DNA from: Streptomyces sp. JJ36
GTDB taxonomy: Bacteria > Actinomycetota > Actinomycetes > Streptomycetales > Streptomycetaceae
Assembly: GCF_021696945.1 (NCBI RefSeq)
Contig: NZ_JACYHE010000006.1
Location: 81,963-145,962, forward strand
DNA: 64,000 nt
Reading direction: 5' to 3'
The position numbers and the translations under genes were made by a program. Of the stretch, positions 35,736 to 45,103 are shown piece by piece (positions within the stretch are counted from its first letter, which is position 1; each line of letters opens with the position of its first letter). Under the pieces are notes generated by a model, which saw only the letters and a list, made by a program, of their open reading frames with translations, had not been told where the DNA came from and ran no database searches.

Positions 35736-36854
35736 ATGGACTCCTTGACGGATGTGCGGGGGCTGCTCGTCGGGCACGCCCAGCGGACCGGGGACGGCTG
35801 GCTGACGGGAACGACGGTGGTGCTGGCGCCCGAGGGTGGGGCGGTGGCCGCGGTCGACGTGCGGGGCGGCGGTCCAGGCACCCGCGAGACGGACGCGCTG
35901 GACCCGCGGAACCTGGTGCAGCGGGTGGAGGCGGTGGTCCTGACGGGCGGCAGCGCCTACGGGCTGGACGCCGCCACGGGCGTGGCGGAGTGGCTCGAGG
36001 AGAGGCGTCGCGGGTTCCGGGTGGGGCCGCATCCGGCTCACGTCGTCCCGGTGGTGCCCGCCGCCTGCCTGTTCGATCTGGGCCGCGGCGGGGCGTGGCG
36101 GGCACGTCCGGACGCCGCCCTGGGCCGTGCGGCGGCGGAGGCCGCGGAGGCGTCCGGGAAGGCGGCCGGGGCTTCTGCCGCTCCGGCGTCATCGGCCGGT
36201 GCCGCCTCTTCGAGTGGCCCGGCGGGCCCGACGGGCCCGGCTGCGGCGGATCCGGTCCCGCAGGGGAACGTCGGCGCGGGCACGGGCGCGGTGGCCGGCG
36301 GGCTCAAGGGCGGGGTCGGTTCGGCGAGTGTCCGGCTCCCCTCGCGGGTCACGGTCGGCGCACTCGCGGTGGTGAACGCGGCGGGTTCGGTGCTGCATCC
36401 CCAGACGGGCGCGCTCTACGGCTCCTGGTGGGAGGGCCGGCCGGAGATCCCGGATCCCGCGGTGCACGCGGAGGCCCGACGGGCGCTGGAGGCGGCGCAG
36501 GAGGAGTCCGTGCGGCGCTCCGCGACCGCCGCCGGTCCCCCGCTGAACACCACGCTCGCCGTGGTGGCGACGGACGCGGAGCTGACCCGCGCGCAGGCGC
36601 AGAAGCTGGCCGGCACGGCCCACGACGGGCTGGCGCGGGCGGTGCGCCCGGTGCACCTGCTGCACGACGGGGACACCGTCTTCGCCCTGAGCACCGGCAC
36701 CCGCACGGTGGAGGACGCGGAGCTCAACGAGGTGCTGGCCGCCGGTGCGGACGCGCTGACCCGGGCGGTGGTCCGTGCGGTGCTGTCCGCGGAGTCGGTG
36801 GACGGGCCCGGCGGCGTCTTCCCCGCGTACCGCGATCTCTACCGGCCCGCCTGA
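35736..36854 (+). CDS. P1/S58 family peptidase (DmpA-like aminopeptidase)
   Basis: The product has 372 residues. The family front DVRGLLVGHAQRTGDGWLTG and the glycine-rich substrate loop GNVGAGTGAVAGGLKGGVGS are present. The self-cleavage site is PPLNTTLAVVATDAEL near residue 270: these proteins cut themselves before the Ser/Thr that becomes the nucleophile, so Thr of NTT is the candidate. A Ser/Ala/Gly-rich insertion of about 40 residues precedes the Gly loop. ATG 35736 is used; ATG 35727 is in frame. Confidence 0.88.
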   Translation: MDSLTDVRGLLVGHAQRTGDGWLTGTTVVLAPEGGAVAAVDVRGGGPGTRETDALDPRNLVQRVEAVVLTGGSAYGLDAATGVAEWLEERRRGFRVGPHPAHVVPVVPAACLFDLGRGGAWRARPDAALGRAAAEAAEASGKAAGASAAPASSAGAASSSGPAGPTGPAAADPVPQGNVGAGTGAVAGGLKGGVGSASVRLPSRVTVGALAVVNAAGSVLHPQTGALYGSWWEGRPEIPDPAVHAEARRALEAAQEESVRRSATAAGPPLNTTLAVVATDAELTRAQAQKLAGTAHDGLARAVRPVHLLHDGDTVFALSTGTRTVEDAELNEVLAAGADALTRAVVRAVLSAESVDGPGGVFPAYRDLYRPA

Positions 36855-36919
36855 CGGGCGCCGCCGGTGCGGCCCGCCCGGGGCGGTGCCGCGCCCCGGG
36901 CGGGTGCTCAGGCGGGTGC

Positions 36920-39136
36920 TCAGGCGGCCACCGGCACGCCGGCCTCCTGCTCGGCCGGGCGGGCCTGCGCCCCGCTGGTGCGGCGTGCGGCGCCCCGGGT
37001 GCCCTTGAGCACCACGACGAGCACGGTGGACACGGCCGTACCCACCGCGACCGCGAGCAGGTAGAGCAGCGGCTGGCCGATCAGCGGGACCACGAAGACC
37101 CCGCCGTGCGGAGCCCGCAGGGTGCTCCCGAAGGCCATGGAGAGCGCGCCCGTGACGGCGCCGCCCGCCATCGCGGACGGGATGACCCGCAGCGGGTCGG
37201 CGGCGGCGAACGGGATGGCGCCCTCGGTGATGAAGGAGGCGCCGAGGACCCAGGCGGCCTTGCCGTTCTCCCGCTCGGCCCGGTCGAAGAGCTTGCTCCG
37301 CACGGTGGTGGCCAGGGCCATCGCCAGCGGGGGCACCATACCGGCGGCCATCACGGCCGCCATCACCTTCAGGCTGCCCTGGCCCGGGTCGGCGGTGGCG
37401 ATGCCCCCGGTGGCGAAGGCGTAGGCGACCTTGTTGACCGGGCCACCCAGGTCGAAGCACATCATGAGGCCGAGCAGCGCCCCGAGCAGCACCGCGTTGG
37501 CGCCGGTCAGCCCGCCGAGCCAGTCGGTCATGGCCCGCTGGGCGGAGGCGATGGGCTTGCCGACCACGACGAACATCAGCACACCGACGACCGCGGAGGA
37601 CACCAGCGGGATGACGACCACGGGCATGATGCCGCGCAGCACCGCCGGGACGCGCACCCGCTGCACCGCCATCACCACGGCCCCGGCGAGCAGGCCCGCG
37701 GCGAGGCCACCGAGGAAGCCGGCCTCGATGGTGCCGGCGACGGCGCCGCCGACGAAGCCGGGGACCAGGCCGGGCCGGTCCGCCATGCCGTAGGCGATGT
37801 AGCCGGCGAGCACGGGGATGAGGAAGCCGAAGGCGAGGCCGCCGGTCTGGAAGAGCAGGGCGGCCCAGCTCTCCGCCTCCGTCCAGGAGAAGTGCTCGGC
37901 CACGGACGGGGCCTCGTTGATCTCGTAGCCGCCGAGGGCGAAGGCCAGGGCGATCAGCAGTCCGCCCGCGGCGACGAAGGGCACCATGTAGCTGACGCCG
38001 GTCATCAGCCACTTCCGCAGGCGGGTGCCGTAGCCGTCGCCGGAGGAGCCGGCTGCGTCCATCGGGGCGGCAGGCGCTCCCGCGGTGGTCTCGCCGCGGG
38101 AGGCGCGTCCCCGGACCTCGGCGACGAGCTCGCCGGGCCGGTTGATGGCGGCCTTCACGCCGACGTCCACCGTGGGCTTGCCCGCGAACCGCTCCTGTTC
38201 CCGCACCTCGACGTCGTGGGCGAGGATCACGCCGTCGGCGGCGGCGATCGTGGCGGGGTCCAGCCGTTCGAAGCCGGCCGATCCCTGGGTCTCCACGACG
38301 ATCTCGGCGCCCGCCTCGGCCGCCGCCCGCTCCAGCGACTCCGCCGCCATGTAGGTGTGCGCGATGCCGGTGGGGCAGGAGGTGACGGCGACGATCCGGA
38401 AGGGCTCCGGACCGCCGGCCGCCCCTTCCGCGGGAGCGGCCGCCGCCTCCGCGGGGCGCTTGCCGCCGCCGGTCGGTGCGTCCGCGGTCCGGGCGGTGGC
38501 CTCGGCGTCCCCGGCGTGCCGGGTGCCGGGGGTCTTCACCGTGTCCGCGGGAGCCGCGCCGCTCGCGGCACCCGCCCCGGCCGCCGCGCCGGGAGCCCGG
38601 TCGCCCTCGCCGGCGGCGAGGGACGCCGTCGTCGCCGGGCCCGGCTCCGCGTCTTCGGCCGCCTCCGCTGCGGCCTCCTCCGCGGGCGGGGAGGCGTCCG
38701 CGCCGCGGATCAGGTCGGCGGCGGCCGCCGGGTCGGTGGCGGTGCGCAGTGCCTCGGTGAAGTCCGGGTCCATCAGCCGCCGGGCCAGCGTGGAGAGGAT
38801 GGAGAGGTGGTCGCCGTCCGCGCCGTCCGGCGCGGCGATCAGGAAGATCAGGTCGGCCGGGCCGTCGGGGGCGCCGAAGTCGACGGGCGTGGCCGCGCGG
38901 GCGAAGGCGAGCGTCGGCGCGGTGACGTGCGCGGTCCGGCAGTGGGGTATGCCGATGCCGCCCTCCAGCCCGGTGGGCATCTGCGCCTCGCGGGCGGCCA
39001 CGTCGGCGAGGAGCCCGTCGAGGTCGGTAGCGCGGCCCGCGGCGGCCATGCGTTCCGCGAGCGCGCCGACGGCGGCGTCCTTGGTGGGTGCGGAGAGGTC
39101 GAGGACGACCAGGTCCGTGTTGATCAACTGGTTCAT
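36920..39136 (-). CDS. fruA: PTS fructose transporter EIIABC
   Basis: The product has 738 residues. In order: EIIA (1-145) with the phosphorylated His65 in GIGIPHCRTAH; an Ala/Gly/Asp-rich linker (about 146-244); EIIB with Cys254 in VTSCPTGIAHTYMAAE; and an EIIC membrane part (about 350-720). It imports fructose as fructose-1-phosphate. The start overlaps the fruK stop (ATGA), so it is the last gene of a fruR-fruK-fruA operon. Confidence 0.95.
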   Translation of the reverse strand: MNQLINTDLVVLDLSAPTKDAAVGALAERMAAAGRATDLDGLLADVAAREAQMPTGLEGGIGIPHCRTAHVTAPTLAFARAATPVDFGAPDGPADLIFLIAAPDGADGDHLSILSTLARRLMDPDFTEALRTATDPAAAADLIRGADASPPAEEAAAEAAEDAEPGPATTASLAAGEGDRAPGAAAGAGAASGAAPADTVKTPGTRHAGDAEATARTADAPTGGGKRPAEAAAAPAEGAAGGPEPFRIVAVTSCPTGIAHTYMAAESLERAAAEAGAEIVVETQGSAGFERLDPATIAAADGVILAHDVEVREQERFAGKPTVDVGVKAAINRPGELVAEVRGRASRGETTAGAPAAPMDAAGSSGDGYGTRLRKWLMTGVSYMVPFVAAGGLLIALAFALGGYEINEAPSVAEHFSWTEAESWAALLFQTGGLAFGFLIPVLAGYIAYGMADRPGLVPGFVGGAVAGTIEAGFLGGLAAGLLAGAVVMAVQRVRVPAVLRGIMPVVVIPLVSSAVVGVLMFVVVGKPIASAQRAMTDWLGGLTGANAVLLGALLGLMMCFDLGGPVNKVAYAFATGGIATADPGQGSLKVMAAVMAAGMVPPLAMALATTVRSKLFDRAERENGKAAWVLGASFITEGAIPFAAADPLRVIPSAMAGGAVTGALSMAFGSTLRAPHGGVFVVPLIGQPLLYLLAVAVGTAVSTVLVVVLKGTRGAARRTSGAQARPAEQEAGVPVAA

Positions 39137-40092
39137 CGCGGGGCTCCGTGGGAGAGGGGGAGATCCAGCGGCACCTCGGTGGTGACGGTGACCGCGTCGG
39201 GGGCGAGGTCGGCGGGGGTGGGCATGCCGCTGCCGGGCAGCCGGACGGCGGCTGCCCCGTGGGCGACGGCGGAGGCGAGCGCCTCGGGCCCGCCGCCGCC
39301 CGCGGTGAGGAAGCCGGCGAGCGAGGCGTCACCCGCGCCGACATCGCTGCGTACGACGCCGGCGGAGGCGTCGGCGAAGTACAGGCCGCTGGAGTCCAGC
39401 AGGAGCTGGCCCACCGCACCGAGGCTGGCGAGCACGGCCTTGGCGCCGGAGGTCCGCAGATCCTCGGCGGCCTTGGCGGCGTCCCCGACGGTCGCGAGAG
39501 GGCGGCCGACGGCCTGGGCCAGCTCGTCCGCGTTGGGCTTCACCACGTCCGGGCCCGCGCCGAGCGCGGCGGTGAGGGCCGGGCCGGAAGTGTCGAGGGC
39601 GATGCGGGCGCCGGCCCGGTGCACCCGGGAGACCAGCTCGGCGTACCAGTCCGGCGCGAGGCCGGGCGGGAGGCTGCCGCAGCAGGCGATCCAGCCGGCC
39701 TCGGACGCCTCGGCCTGGGTGTGCACGGTCCGCAGCAGCGCCTCGGCCTCCCGCGGGGTGAGCTCCGGACCGGCCGCGTTGATCTTGGTCAGCGCCCCGT
39801 CGGGCTCGGCGAGCGCCACGTTCACCCGGGTGGAACCCCGCACGGGCACCCCGGCCACCTCGATGCCGAGCTCGCCGAGCAACTGCGCGAGCAGGGCGCC
39901 CTCGGGACCGCCGAGTGGCAGCACCGCCACGGTGCGGCGGCCGGCGGCGGCCACGGCCCGGGAGACGTTGACGCCCTTGCCGCCGGGGTCGACCCGGTCC
40001 GCCGGGGCGCGGTGCACGGTGCCCCGGCGCAGCGCCGGGATCTCGTAGGTGCGGTCGAGACTGGGATTGGGGGTGACGGTCAGCACGGGCAT
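39133..40092 (-). CDS. fruK: 1-phosphofructokinase FruK
   Basis: The product has 319 residues, of the PfkB ribokinase family. It phosphorylates fructose-1-phosphate to the 1,6-bisphosphate. Motifs are VTPNPSLDRTYE at the N-terminus, DPGGKGVNVSRA for substrate and, near 248, SDVGAGDASLAGFL with the catalytic Asp. In the last motif Ala-Ser replaces the commoner Ser/Ala variants without losing the Asp. The ATG lies three bases after the fruR stop. Confidence 0.95.
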   Translation of the reverse strand: MPVLTVTPNPSLDRTYEIPALRRGTVHRAPADRVDPGGKGVNVSRAVAAAGRRTVAVLPLGGPEGALLAQLLGELGIEVAGVPVRGSTRVNVALAEPDGALTKINAAGPELTPREAEALLRTVHTQAEASEAGWIACCGSLPPGLAPDWYAELVSRVHRAGARIALDTSGPALTAALGAGPDVVKPNADELAQAVGRPLATVGDAAKAAEDLRTSGAKAVLASLGAVGQLLLDSSGLYFADASAGVVRSDVGAGDASLAGFLTAGGGGPEALASAVAHGAAAVRLPGSGMPTPADLAPDAVTVTTEVPLDLPLSHGAPR

Positions 40093-40095
40093 CCT

Positions 40096-40878
40096 TCACA
40101 CCCGCCTGACGTGGGTGCCGAGGTGTTCGATGGCACGCGCGTCCGCCGGGTCGAGGCCGGTGTCGGTGATGAGCAGGTCGACGTCGGCGAGCGAGCCGAA
40201 GCGGGCGAAGTGCGCCTGCCCGAGCTTGCCGGAGTCGGCGAGCAGGACGACCCGGCGGGCCGCGGCCGTCAGGGCCCGTTTCACGGCGGCCTCCGCGAGG
40301 TCCGGGGTGGTCAGCCCGTCGTCGGCGGAGAAGCCGTTGGTGGCGAGGAAGACGACGTCCGCGTTGATCTCGCCGTAGGTGCGCAGGGCCCAGGCGTCGA
40401 CCGCGGCGCGGGTGCGGTGCCGTACCCGGCCGCCGACGATGTGCAGGTCGATGCCGGGGTGGTCGGCGAGGCGTGCGGCGAGCGGGAGCGCGTGGGTGAG
40501 GACGGTCAGCGAGGCGTCGACGGGCAGCGCCGCGGCGAGTCGCGCGGTGGTGGTGCCCGCGTCGAGCAGGACGCTGCCGTCGGCGGGCAGTTCCTCCACC
40601 GCGGCGTGGGCGATGCGGTCCTTCTCGTCCTGGGCCGTGGTCTCCCGCTCGCTCAGGTCCGGCTCGAAGTCGAGCCGGCCGGCGGGGATGGCGCCGCCGT
40701 GCACCCGGCGCAGCAGCCCCGCGCGGTCGAGTGCCTTGAGGTCGCGCCGTACCGTCTCGGCGGTCACCTCGAACTCGGCGGCGAGGGACAGCACCTCCAC
40801 CCGGCCGCTCTCGTGGGCGCGGCGGAGGATCTCCTGTTGACGCTCGGGTGCATACATGTGGTTTTGGGTCCGTTCCAT
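40096..40878 (-). CDS. fruR: DeoR-family repressor of the fructose operon
   Basis: The product has 260 residues. The N-terminal DeoR HTH reads ERQQEILRRAHESGRVEVLS and TAETVRRDLKALDRAGLLRR. The C-terminal sugar-phosphate sensor (DeoRC) has LLDAGTTTARLAAAL and ADSGKLGQ. It heads the fruRKA operon and probably binds a fructose phosphate. ATG 40878 follows AGGAGCGGGC; the commoner MYAPERQQ start lies seven codons inside. A likely operator is at 40914-40936. Confidence 0.93.
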   Translation of the reverse strand: MERTQNHMYAPERQQEILRRAHESGRVEVLSLAAEFEVTAETVRRDLKALDRAGLLRRVHGGAIPAGRLDFEPDLSERETTAQDEKDRIAHAAVEELPADGSVLLDAGTTTARLAAALPVDASLTVLTHALPLAARLADHPGIDLHIVGGRVRHRTRAAVDAWALRTYGEINADVVFLATNGFSADDGLTTPDLAEAAVKRALTAAARRVVLLADSGKLGQAHFARFGSLADVDLLITDTGLDPADARAIEHLGTHVRRV

Positions 40879-40913
40879 GCCCGCTCCTGTGGACTACGCG
40901 GCAAGCTACGCCG

Positions 40914-40936
40914 ACGTGTCGGGAAAGTAAACACGT
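40914..40936 (-). promoter_or_regulatory. Inverted repeat, candidate FruR operator
   Basis: ACGTGT at 40914-40919 and ACACGT at 40931-40936 form a perfect 6-bp inverted repeat with an 11-base spacer, 36 bases before the fruR start. The spacer is unusually A-rich and may overlap the -10 region. Confidence 0.5.
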
Positions 40937-41031
40937 TCGGGCATGCGAACTGGAGAGAGGAGCGGAGAGCGGAGTCCGTTTCCGCCCGGGTGTGCCCGGA
41001 TGCGCCCGGACCCGCCCGCCCGGACAGCACG

Positions 41032-41060
41032 GAGCCCCGGCTCCGTGGGAGCCGGGGCTC
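41032..41060 (-). terminator. Terminator downstream of hrdD
   Basis: A perfect 13-bp stem (41032-41044 with 41048-41060) has a 3-base loop, 82 bases after the hrdD stop. It also lies upstream of fruR on the same strand, which keeps hrdD transcripts out of the fru operon. Confidence 0.75.
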
Positions 41061-41141
41061 TGTTCCGTGGTTCCGGGGTACTCCCGGTACTGCGGCGCCG
41101 GGGCACGGCCGGTTGCCGGCGGGAGGGCCCGCCGGCGGGCG

Positions 41142-42158
41142 TCACGCCGCGGCGTCGAAGCCCGTGTCGCGGGCGAGCTTCTTCAGCTCCAGCAGGGCGT
41201 GCTTCTCGATCTGCCGGATCCGCTCCCGGGTGAGGCCGTGCTGCTTGCCGACCTCGGTCAGGGTGCGCTCCCGGCCGTCGACCATGCCGTACCGCGCCTT
41301 GATGATGGACGCCGTGCGGTTGTCGAGCCGGCCGATGAGCCCGTCCAGTTCCTCCCGCCGCAGCAACGTGAGCACGGACTGTTCGGGAGAGTCGGCCGAG
41401 GTGTCCTCCAGCAGGTCCCCGAACTGGGTCTCACCCTCGTCGTCGACGGACATGTTGAGGCTGACCGGGTCGCGCGCCCAGTCCAGCACGTCGGTGACGC
41501 GCTCCGGGGTGGAGTCCAGCTCCGCCGCGACCTCCGCGGGCTCCGGGTCACGGCCGTGCTCGCGGTTGAACTCCCGCTGCACGCGCCGGATCCGGCCCAG
41601 TTCCTCCACCAGGTGGACGGGGAGCCGGATGGTGCGCGACTGGTCGGCGATCGACCGGGTGATGGCCTGGCGGATCCACCACGTGGCGTAGGTGGAGAAC
41701 TTGAAGCCCTTCTTGTAGTCGAACTTCTCGACCGCGCGGACCAAGCCGGCGTTGCCCTCCTGGATCAGGTCCAGCAGGGGCAGCCCGCTACGCGGGTACC
41801 GCCGGGCCACGGCGACGACCAGCCGGAGGTTGGAACGGATGAAGACGTCCTTGGCCCGCTCGCCCTGGGCCACGATCGCCTCCAGCTCCTCACGGGTCGC
41901 GCTCGCGCTCGGGGAGTCCTCGGACGGGCTTTCCTCGAGACCGTCCAGTATCCGCCGGGCGTAGACGCCCGCCTCGATGTCGAGCGAGAGCTCGACCTCC
42001 TTGGCGGCGTCCAGCAACGGCGTACGGGCGATCTCGTCGAGATACATGCCGACCAGGTCGCGGTCCGCGACTTCGCCGCCTGCGGCGCGAACACTGCTTG
42101 CCGTGTCTGTGACCCCGGTGTCGGAGTCCGGACGACGGGCGACGGCACGGGTTGCCAT
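41142..42158 (-). CDS. hrdD: Principal-like (group 2) sigma factor HrdD
   Basis: The product has 338 residues. Region 1.2 is ADRDLVGMYLDEIARTPLLD, region 2 includes LRLVVAVARRYPRSGLPLLD and FKFSTYATWWIRQAITRSIA, region 3 is VHLVEELGRIRRVQREFNRE, and region 4.2 ends LTEVGKQHGLTRERIRQIEK. There is no long acidic N-terminus as in HrdB. Length, the start MATRAVARR and the SigR-type promoter upstream fit HrdD. The ATG follows AAGGGAGC. Confidence 0.92.
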   Translation of the reverse strand: MATRAVARRPDSDTGVTDTASSVRAAGGEVADRDLVGMYLDEIARTPLLDAAKEVELSLDIEAGVYARRILDGLEESPSEDSPSASATREELEAIVAQGERAKDVFIRSNLRLVVAVARRYPRSGLPLLDLIQEGNAGLVRAVEKFDYKKGFKFSTYATWWIRQAITRSIADQSRTIRLPVHLVEELGRIRRVQREFNREHGRDPEPAEVAAELDSTPERVTDVLDWARDPVSLNMSVDDEGETQFGDLLEDTSADSPEQSVLTLLRREELDGLIGRLDNRTASIIKARYGMVDGRERTLTEVGKQHGLTRERIRQIEKHALLELKKLARDTGFDAAA

Positions 42159-42256
42159 GCGTGCTCCCTTGCGTGGTCTACAAACTGGTCGGTGGCTCGG
42201 AGTGGTCACTCGTCTGGCCGCTTGCGTATCTGCCGAGTGCCCGCTTCCGAAGGAAA

Positions 42257-42284
42257 CAACGACGGGAATCCGGACAGAATTCCC
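42257..42284 (-). promoter_or_regulatory. SigR-type promoter of hrdD
   Basis: On the minus strand GGGAAT (42284-42279) is followed by exactly 18 bases and GTTG (42260-42257). The SigR consensus is GGAAT-N18-GTT, and hrdD is a known SigR target in S. coelicolor. It lies about 100 bases before the start, so thiol-oxidative stress should induce the gene. Confidence 0.75.
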
Positions 42285-42751
42285 ACATCGCTCATCATTT
42301 TTTGCGATCTTGCAGTACCCTGCTCCGCCACACGTCGGGGGAAGTGTCCGGCCGGGCGTGGCGCCGCTCCCGGCGGCCGCTGCCACCAGGGCGCCTGCAC
42401 GGAGGGTCACCCTCCCCGCCGGCTCGCGAGCGACCACGGTGTCGCCGTACGGCCGCCCGGGCCCTCCCCCGCCCCGGAGAGGGCGCCGCCGCTGCCGCTC
42501 TCTCCCCTGAGGACGACAGGCGCCGCCCCGTGGTTGCCCCCGGGCGGGCGGACCACCTCCCCGCCGTGGGTACGGACAAGGGAAGAACGCCCCGGGGTGC
42601 CGGAAAAATCCCGAGTGCACCGTCGCACCCCCGTGGCACCCCGCATGCCCGGGGCACCTGCCCCTCATACCCGGGCCCGGCATGCCCGGGGCGCCCTCGA
42701 ACGCGAGGCCCCTCACACCCCGGCCCCCGCACGCCGGGCGAGGGGCGTGCC
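42285..42751. other. Gene-free stretch upstream of the hrdD promoter
   Basis: There are 467 bases between the SigR-type promoter and the stop of the winged-helix gene. GCATGCCCGGGGC occurs twice (near 42642 and 42678). I see no gene and no clear terminator for the winged-helix gene. Confidence 0.35.
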
Positions 42752-43942
42752 TCAGCCCCGTTCGCCGCGGACCAGTTCGGTGGCCAGCGGCGTCGGGAAG
42801 GCGGGCGCGAAACGGTTCTCCCCCAGCCACTCCTGGAGCCGCGCGGCCTCGGCCGCCACCGCCACCCTCGCCGCGGCCCCGCGGTCCGTGAGCAGCCGCC
42901 AGACGATCTCGCCGTCCGGGCGGCAGGCCCAGCCGCCGATGATCTCGCCGTTCCGCCAGACCGTCGGCCCGGCGTTCCCGTTGGTGTCGAAGAGCCCGGC
43001 CCGGTGGGCGGGATCGAGATACCAGTCGCGGTGCCTCCAGCCCATGGTGGTGGGGTCCAGTCCCGGCAGCAGCGCGACCCAGTCCTCCCCCTCCGTGCGC
43101 TCCCCGGACGCCTCCGCCAGGTCGTCCGGCAGGACCCAGCCCGGTCCCTCGGCCAGATCCACCGCCACGGCGCCGGCCGCACCGAGCGCCCGGCGCGTCT
43201 CGGTGACCGTCCAGCCGGTCCACCACTTCACGTCGTCGGTGGTACCGGGCCCGTACGAGCGCAGCCAGCGCCGTACCACCTCGGCCCGGGCCGCCTCGGG
43301 GTCGGCGTCGGGCATCGGGGGCGCCTCCCGGTACCGGAAGCGGCCCGAGGTCCAGCCGCCGAGCGGCCGGCCACGCCGCACCCGGCCGTCCATGGCGAGC
43401 AGGCGCAGCACCCAGCCGCCGGCGCGCTGGGTGGCCTGGTAGCGCTTGCCGGGCGCGAGGACCAGCTTCTGCTGGAGAAGCGGGGCGTGGTCGGTGATCT
43501 CCGAGGCGCCGGCCTCGCCGAGCCTGCGCAGCACGGCCAGCGCCTCCTCCTCGGCGCGGGCGAGCCAGGCCGCGTCCAGCGGCGGTTCTGCCGTGGCGAG
43601 GAGTTTCAGCAGGCCGGCGCGCTCACGGGCGGCGACCTTGCGGGTGGTGGAGTGGTGGAGGACCGGCACCAGCGTGGTCGGGACGGCGAAGAGGGTGCGG
43701 CGCATGCAGTGCATCCGCAGCAGCGTGCCGTCCTCGTAGAGGGCACGCTCCAGGTCGGCGAGCCGGGGGTCGGCGAGCCGCGCGTACGCGCTGAGGGCCA
43801 CCGTGGCGGAGTCGGTGGCGTGCAGTCCGAGCAGGGCGTGGGCCACCTCCTCCGAGGTGCCGGCGCGCGCGGCGGGGACGAGGAGGTGCCGGTGCCCGAG
43901 GCGGGCCCGGCGCTGGGCCGGGGTGAGCGTCACTGTCGTCAC
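42752..43942 (-). CDS. Winged-helix protein of the YcaQ/AlkZ/AlkX DNA glycosylase superfamily
   Basis: The product has 396 residues with the HTH_42 (YcaQ-like) layout. Members include DNA glycosylases that remove interstrand crosslinks and bulky alkyl adducts. Conserved landmarks are LLGLHATDSATVALSAYARL near residue 38, MRRTLFAVP near 80, WVLPDD, and LLPGLDPTTMGWRHRDWYLD near 290. The first landmark has HATD where the crosslink glycosylase AlkZ carries a QxQ active motif. The protein thus fits the AlkX-like branch better, and its activity is uncertain. The start is a GTG. Confidence 0.82.
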   Translation of the reverse strand: MTTVTLTPAQRRARLGHRHLLVPAARAGTSEEVAHALLGLHATDSATVALSAYARLADPRLADLERALYEDGTLLRMHCMRRTLFAVPTTLVPVLHHSTTRKVAARERAGLLKLLATAEPPLDAAWLARAEEEALAVLRRLGEAGASEITDHAPLLQQKLVLAPGKRYQATQRAGGWVLRLLAMDGRVRRGRPLGGWTSGRFRYREAPPMPDADPEAARAEVVRRWLRSYGPGTTDDVKWWTGWTVTETRRALGAAGAVAVDLAEGPGWVLPDDLAEASGERTEGEDWVALLPGLDPTTMGWRHRDWYLDPAHRAGLFDTNGNAGPTVWRNGEIIGGWACRPDGEIVWRLLTDRGAAARVAVAAEAARLQEWLGENRFAPAFPTPLATELVRGERG

Positions 43943-44160
43943 GGGAGCAACCTAGGCCGCATTGAGGACGCTGACTGTCCGCAACGGCTGTCAGGCTCGT
44001 TCTCGTCCGGCCTCGGGGCGGCCTTCACGCGTGGAGCCCACACTGTGAGCCGCGTCACACAAGTCAACGGAAATATCCGGGGAGAGCGTCCCCGTTTACA
44101 CAGGCATCCACGGACCGGGGAGTGATTCCCCGGTTGCCGCGACGACGAGAGGAGCGCGCA

Positions 44161-44859
44161 GTGCGGACCACCACCCCCGCGACCGTCGGCTGCGCCACCG
44201 GCACCGCCGGCACGACCGGCGCCGGCCCCCGGCTCCGCGCGGACGCCCTGCGGAACCGCGAGCGGATCGTGGACGCCGCACGGGAGGCCTTCGTGCAGCA
44301 CGGCCCCGAGGCGCCGCTCGACGACATCGCCCGCGACGCCGGGGTGGGCAACGCCACGCTCTACCGGCACTTCCCGGACCGCTCCGCCCTGGTGCACCAC
44401 GTCGTGCTGGCCGTGACGGACCGGGTCTGCGCCCGGGCCGAGGCGGCGCTGGCCGAGGAGGACGAAGCCTTCGCCGCGCTCCGCCGCTTCGTCTTCGACG
44501 CGGCGGACGAACGGATCGGCGCCCTCTGCCCGATGCTCACCAGCCATCTGGACCCGGAGGCCCCCGAGATGGTGGCCGCCAGAAATCGACTGGAGGCCGC
44601 GACGGCTTCCCTGATGGACTGGGGGCGGCGCTCCGGCCGGCTCCGGGAGGACGTCGAGGCCGGGGACGTCCTGGTGGCGCTCAGTCAGCTGAGCCGGCCG
44701 CTGCCCGGCACCGGCTGCCCGGAGCTCGAGCGCTTCGTCTCCCGCCACCTGCAGATCTTCCTCGACGGGCTGCGCGCCCCGGCGAGGTCCGCCCTGGCCG
44801 GTTCCGCGGCCACCTTCGACGACCTGAGGAGCAGTGCCGTGCCGGCCGAGCGTGCGTGA
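44161..44859 (+). CDS. TetR-family regulator of the adjacent efflux gene
   Basis: The product has 232 residues. The N-terminal HTH is typical (NRERIVDAAREAFVQHGPEA, LDDIARDAGVGNATLYRHFP, about 40-85). The C-terminal ligand domain is helical and has the SBP-type LSQLSRPLPG. The GTG at 44161 follows GAGAGGAGCGC. The MFS efflux gene starts 245 bases downstream on the same strand, the usual repressor-pump pairing. Confidence 0.9.
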   Translation: MRTTTPATVGCATGTAGTTGAGPRLRADALRNRERIVDAAREAFVQHGPEAPLDDIARDAGVGNATLYRHFPDRSALVHHVVLAVTDRVCARAEAALAEEDEAFAALRRFVFDAADERIGALCPMLTSHLDPEAPEMVAARNRLEAATASLMDWGRRSGRLREDVEAGDVLVALSQLSRPLPGTGCPELERFVSRHLQIFLDGLRAPARSALAGSAATFDDLRSSAVPAERA

Positions 44860-45103
44860 GCCCGCCGGGCCGCCGATGAGTTCCGGCGTCCCCGCCCGTC
44901 CGTAAGAACGAACACCCAGAACACCCTCCCGAACCGAGCGGGAACCGCCGGCCGGAACACCCGTCCGGACCGGCCGCGACCCCGCCCGGGACCGCCCGAC
45001 CTGCCGACGTCCTTCCTCTCTCGCCCGACACCCCGATTTTTCTTTGTTTTCTCCGCTGATTCCCGCTGTTTCAGCGTACGTACGCACGTGAGGTGGCTTC
45101 GCC

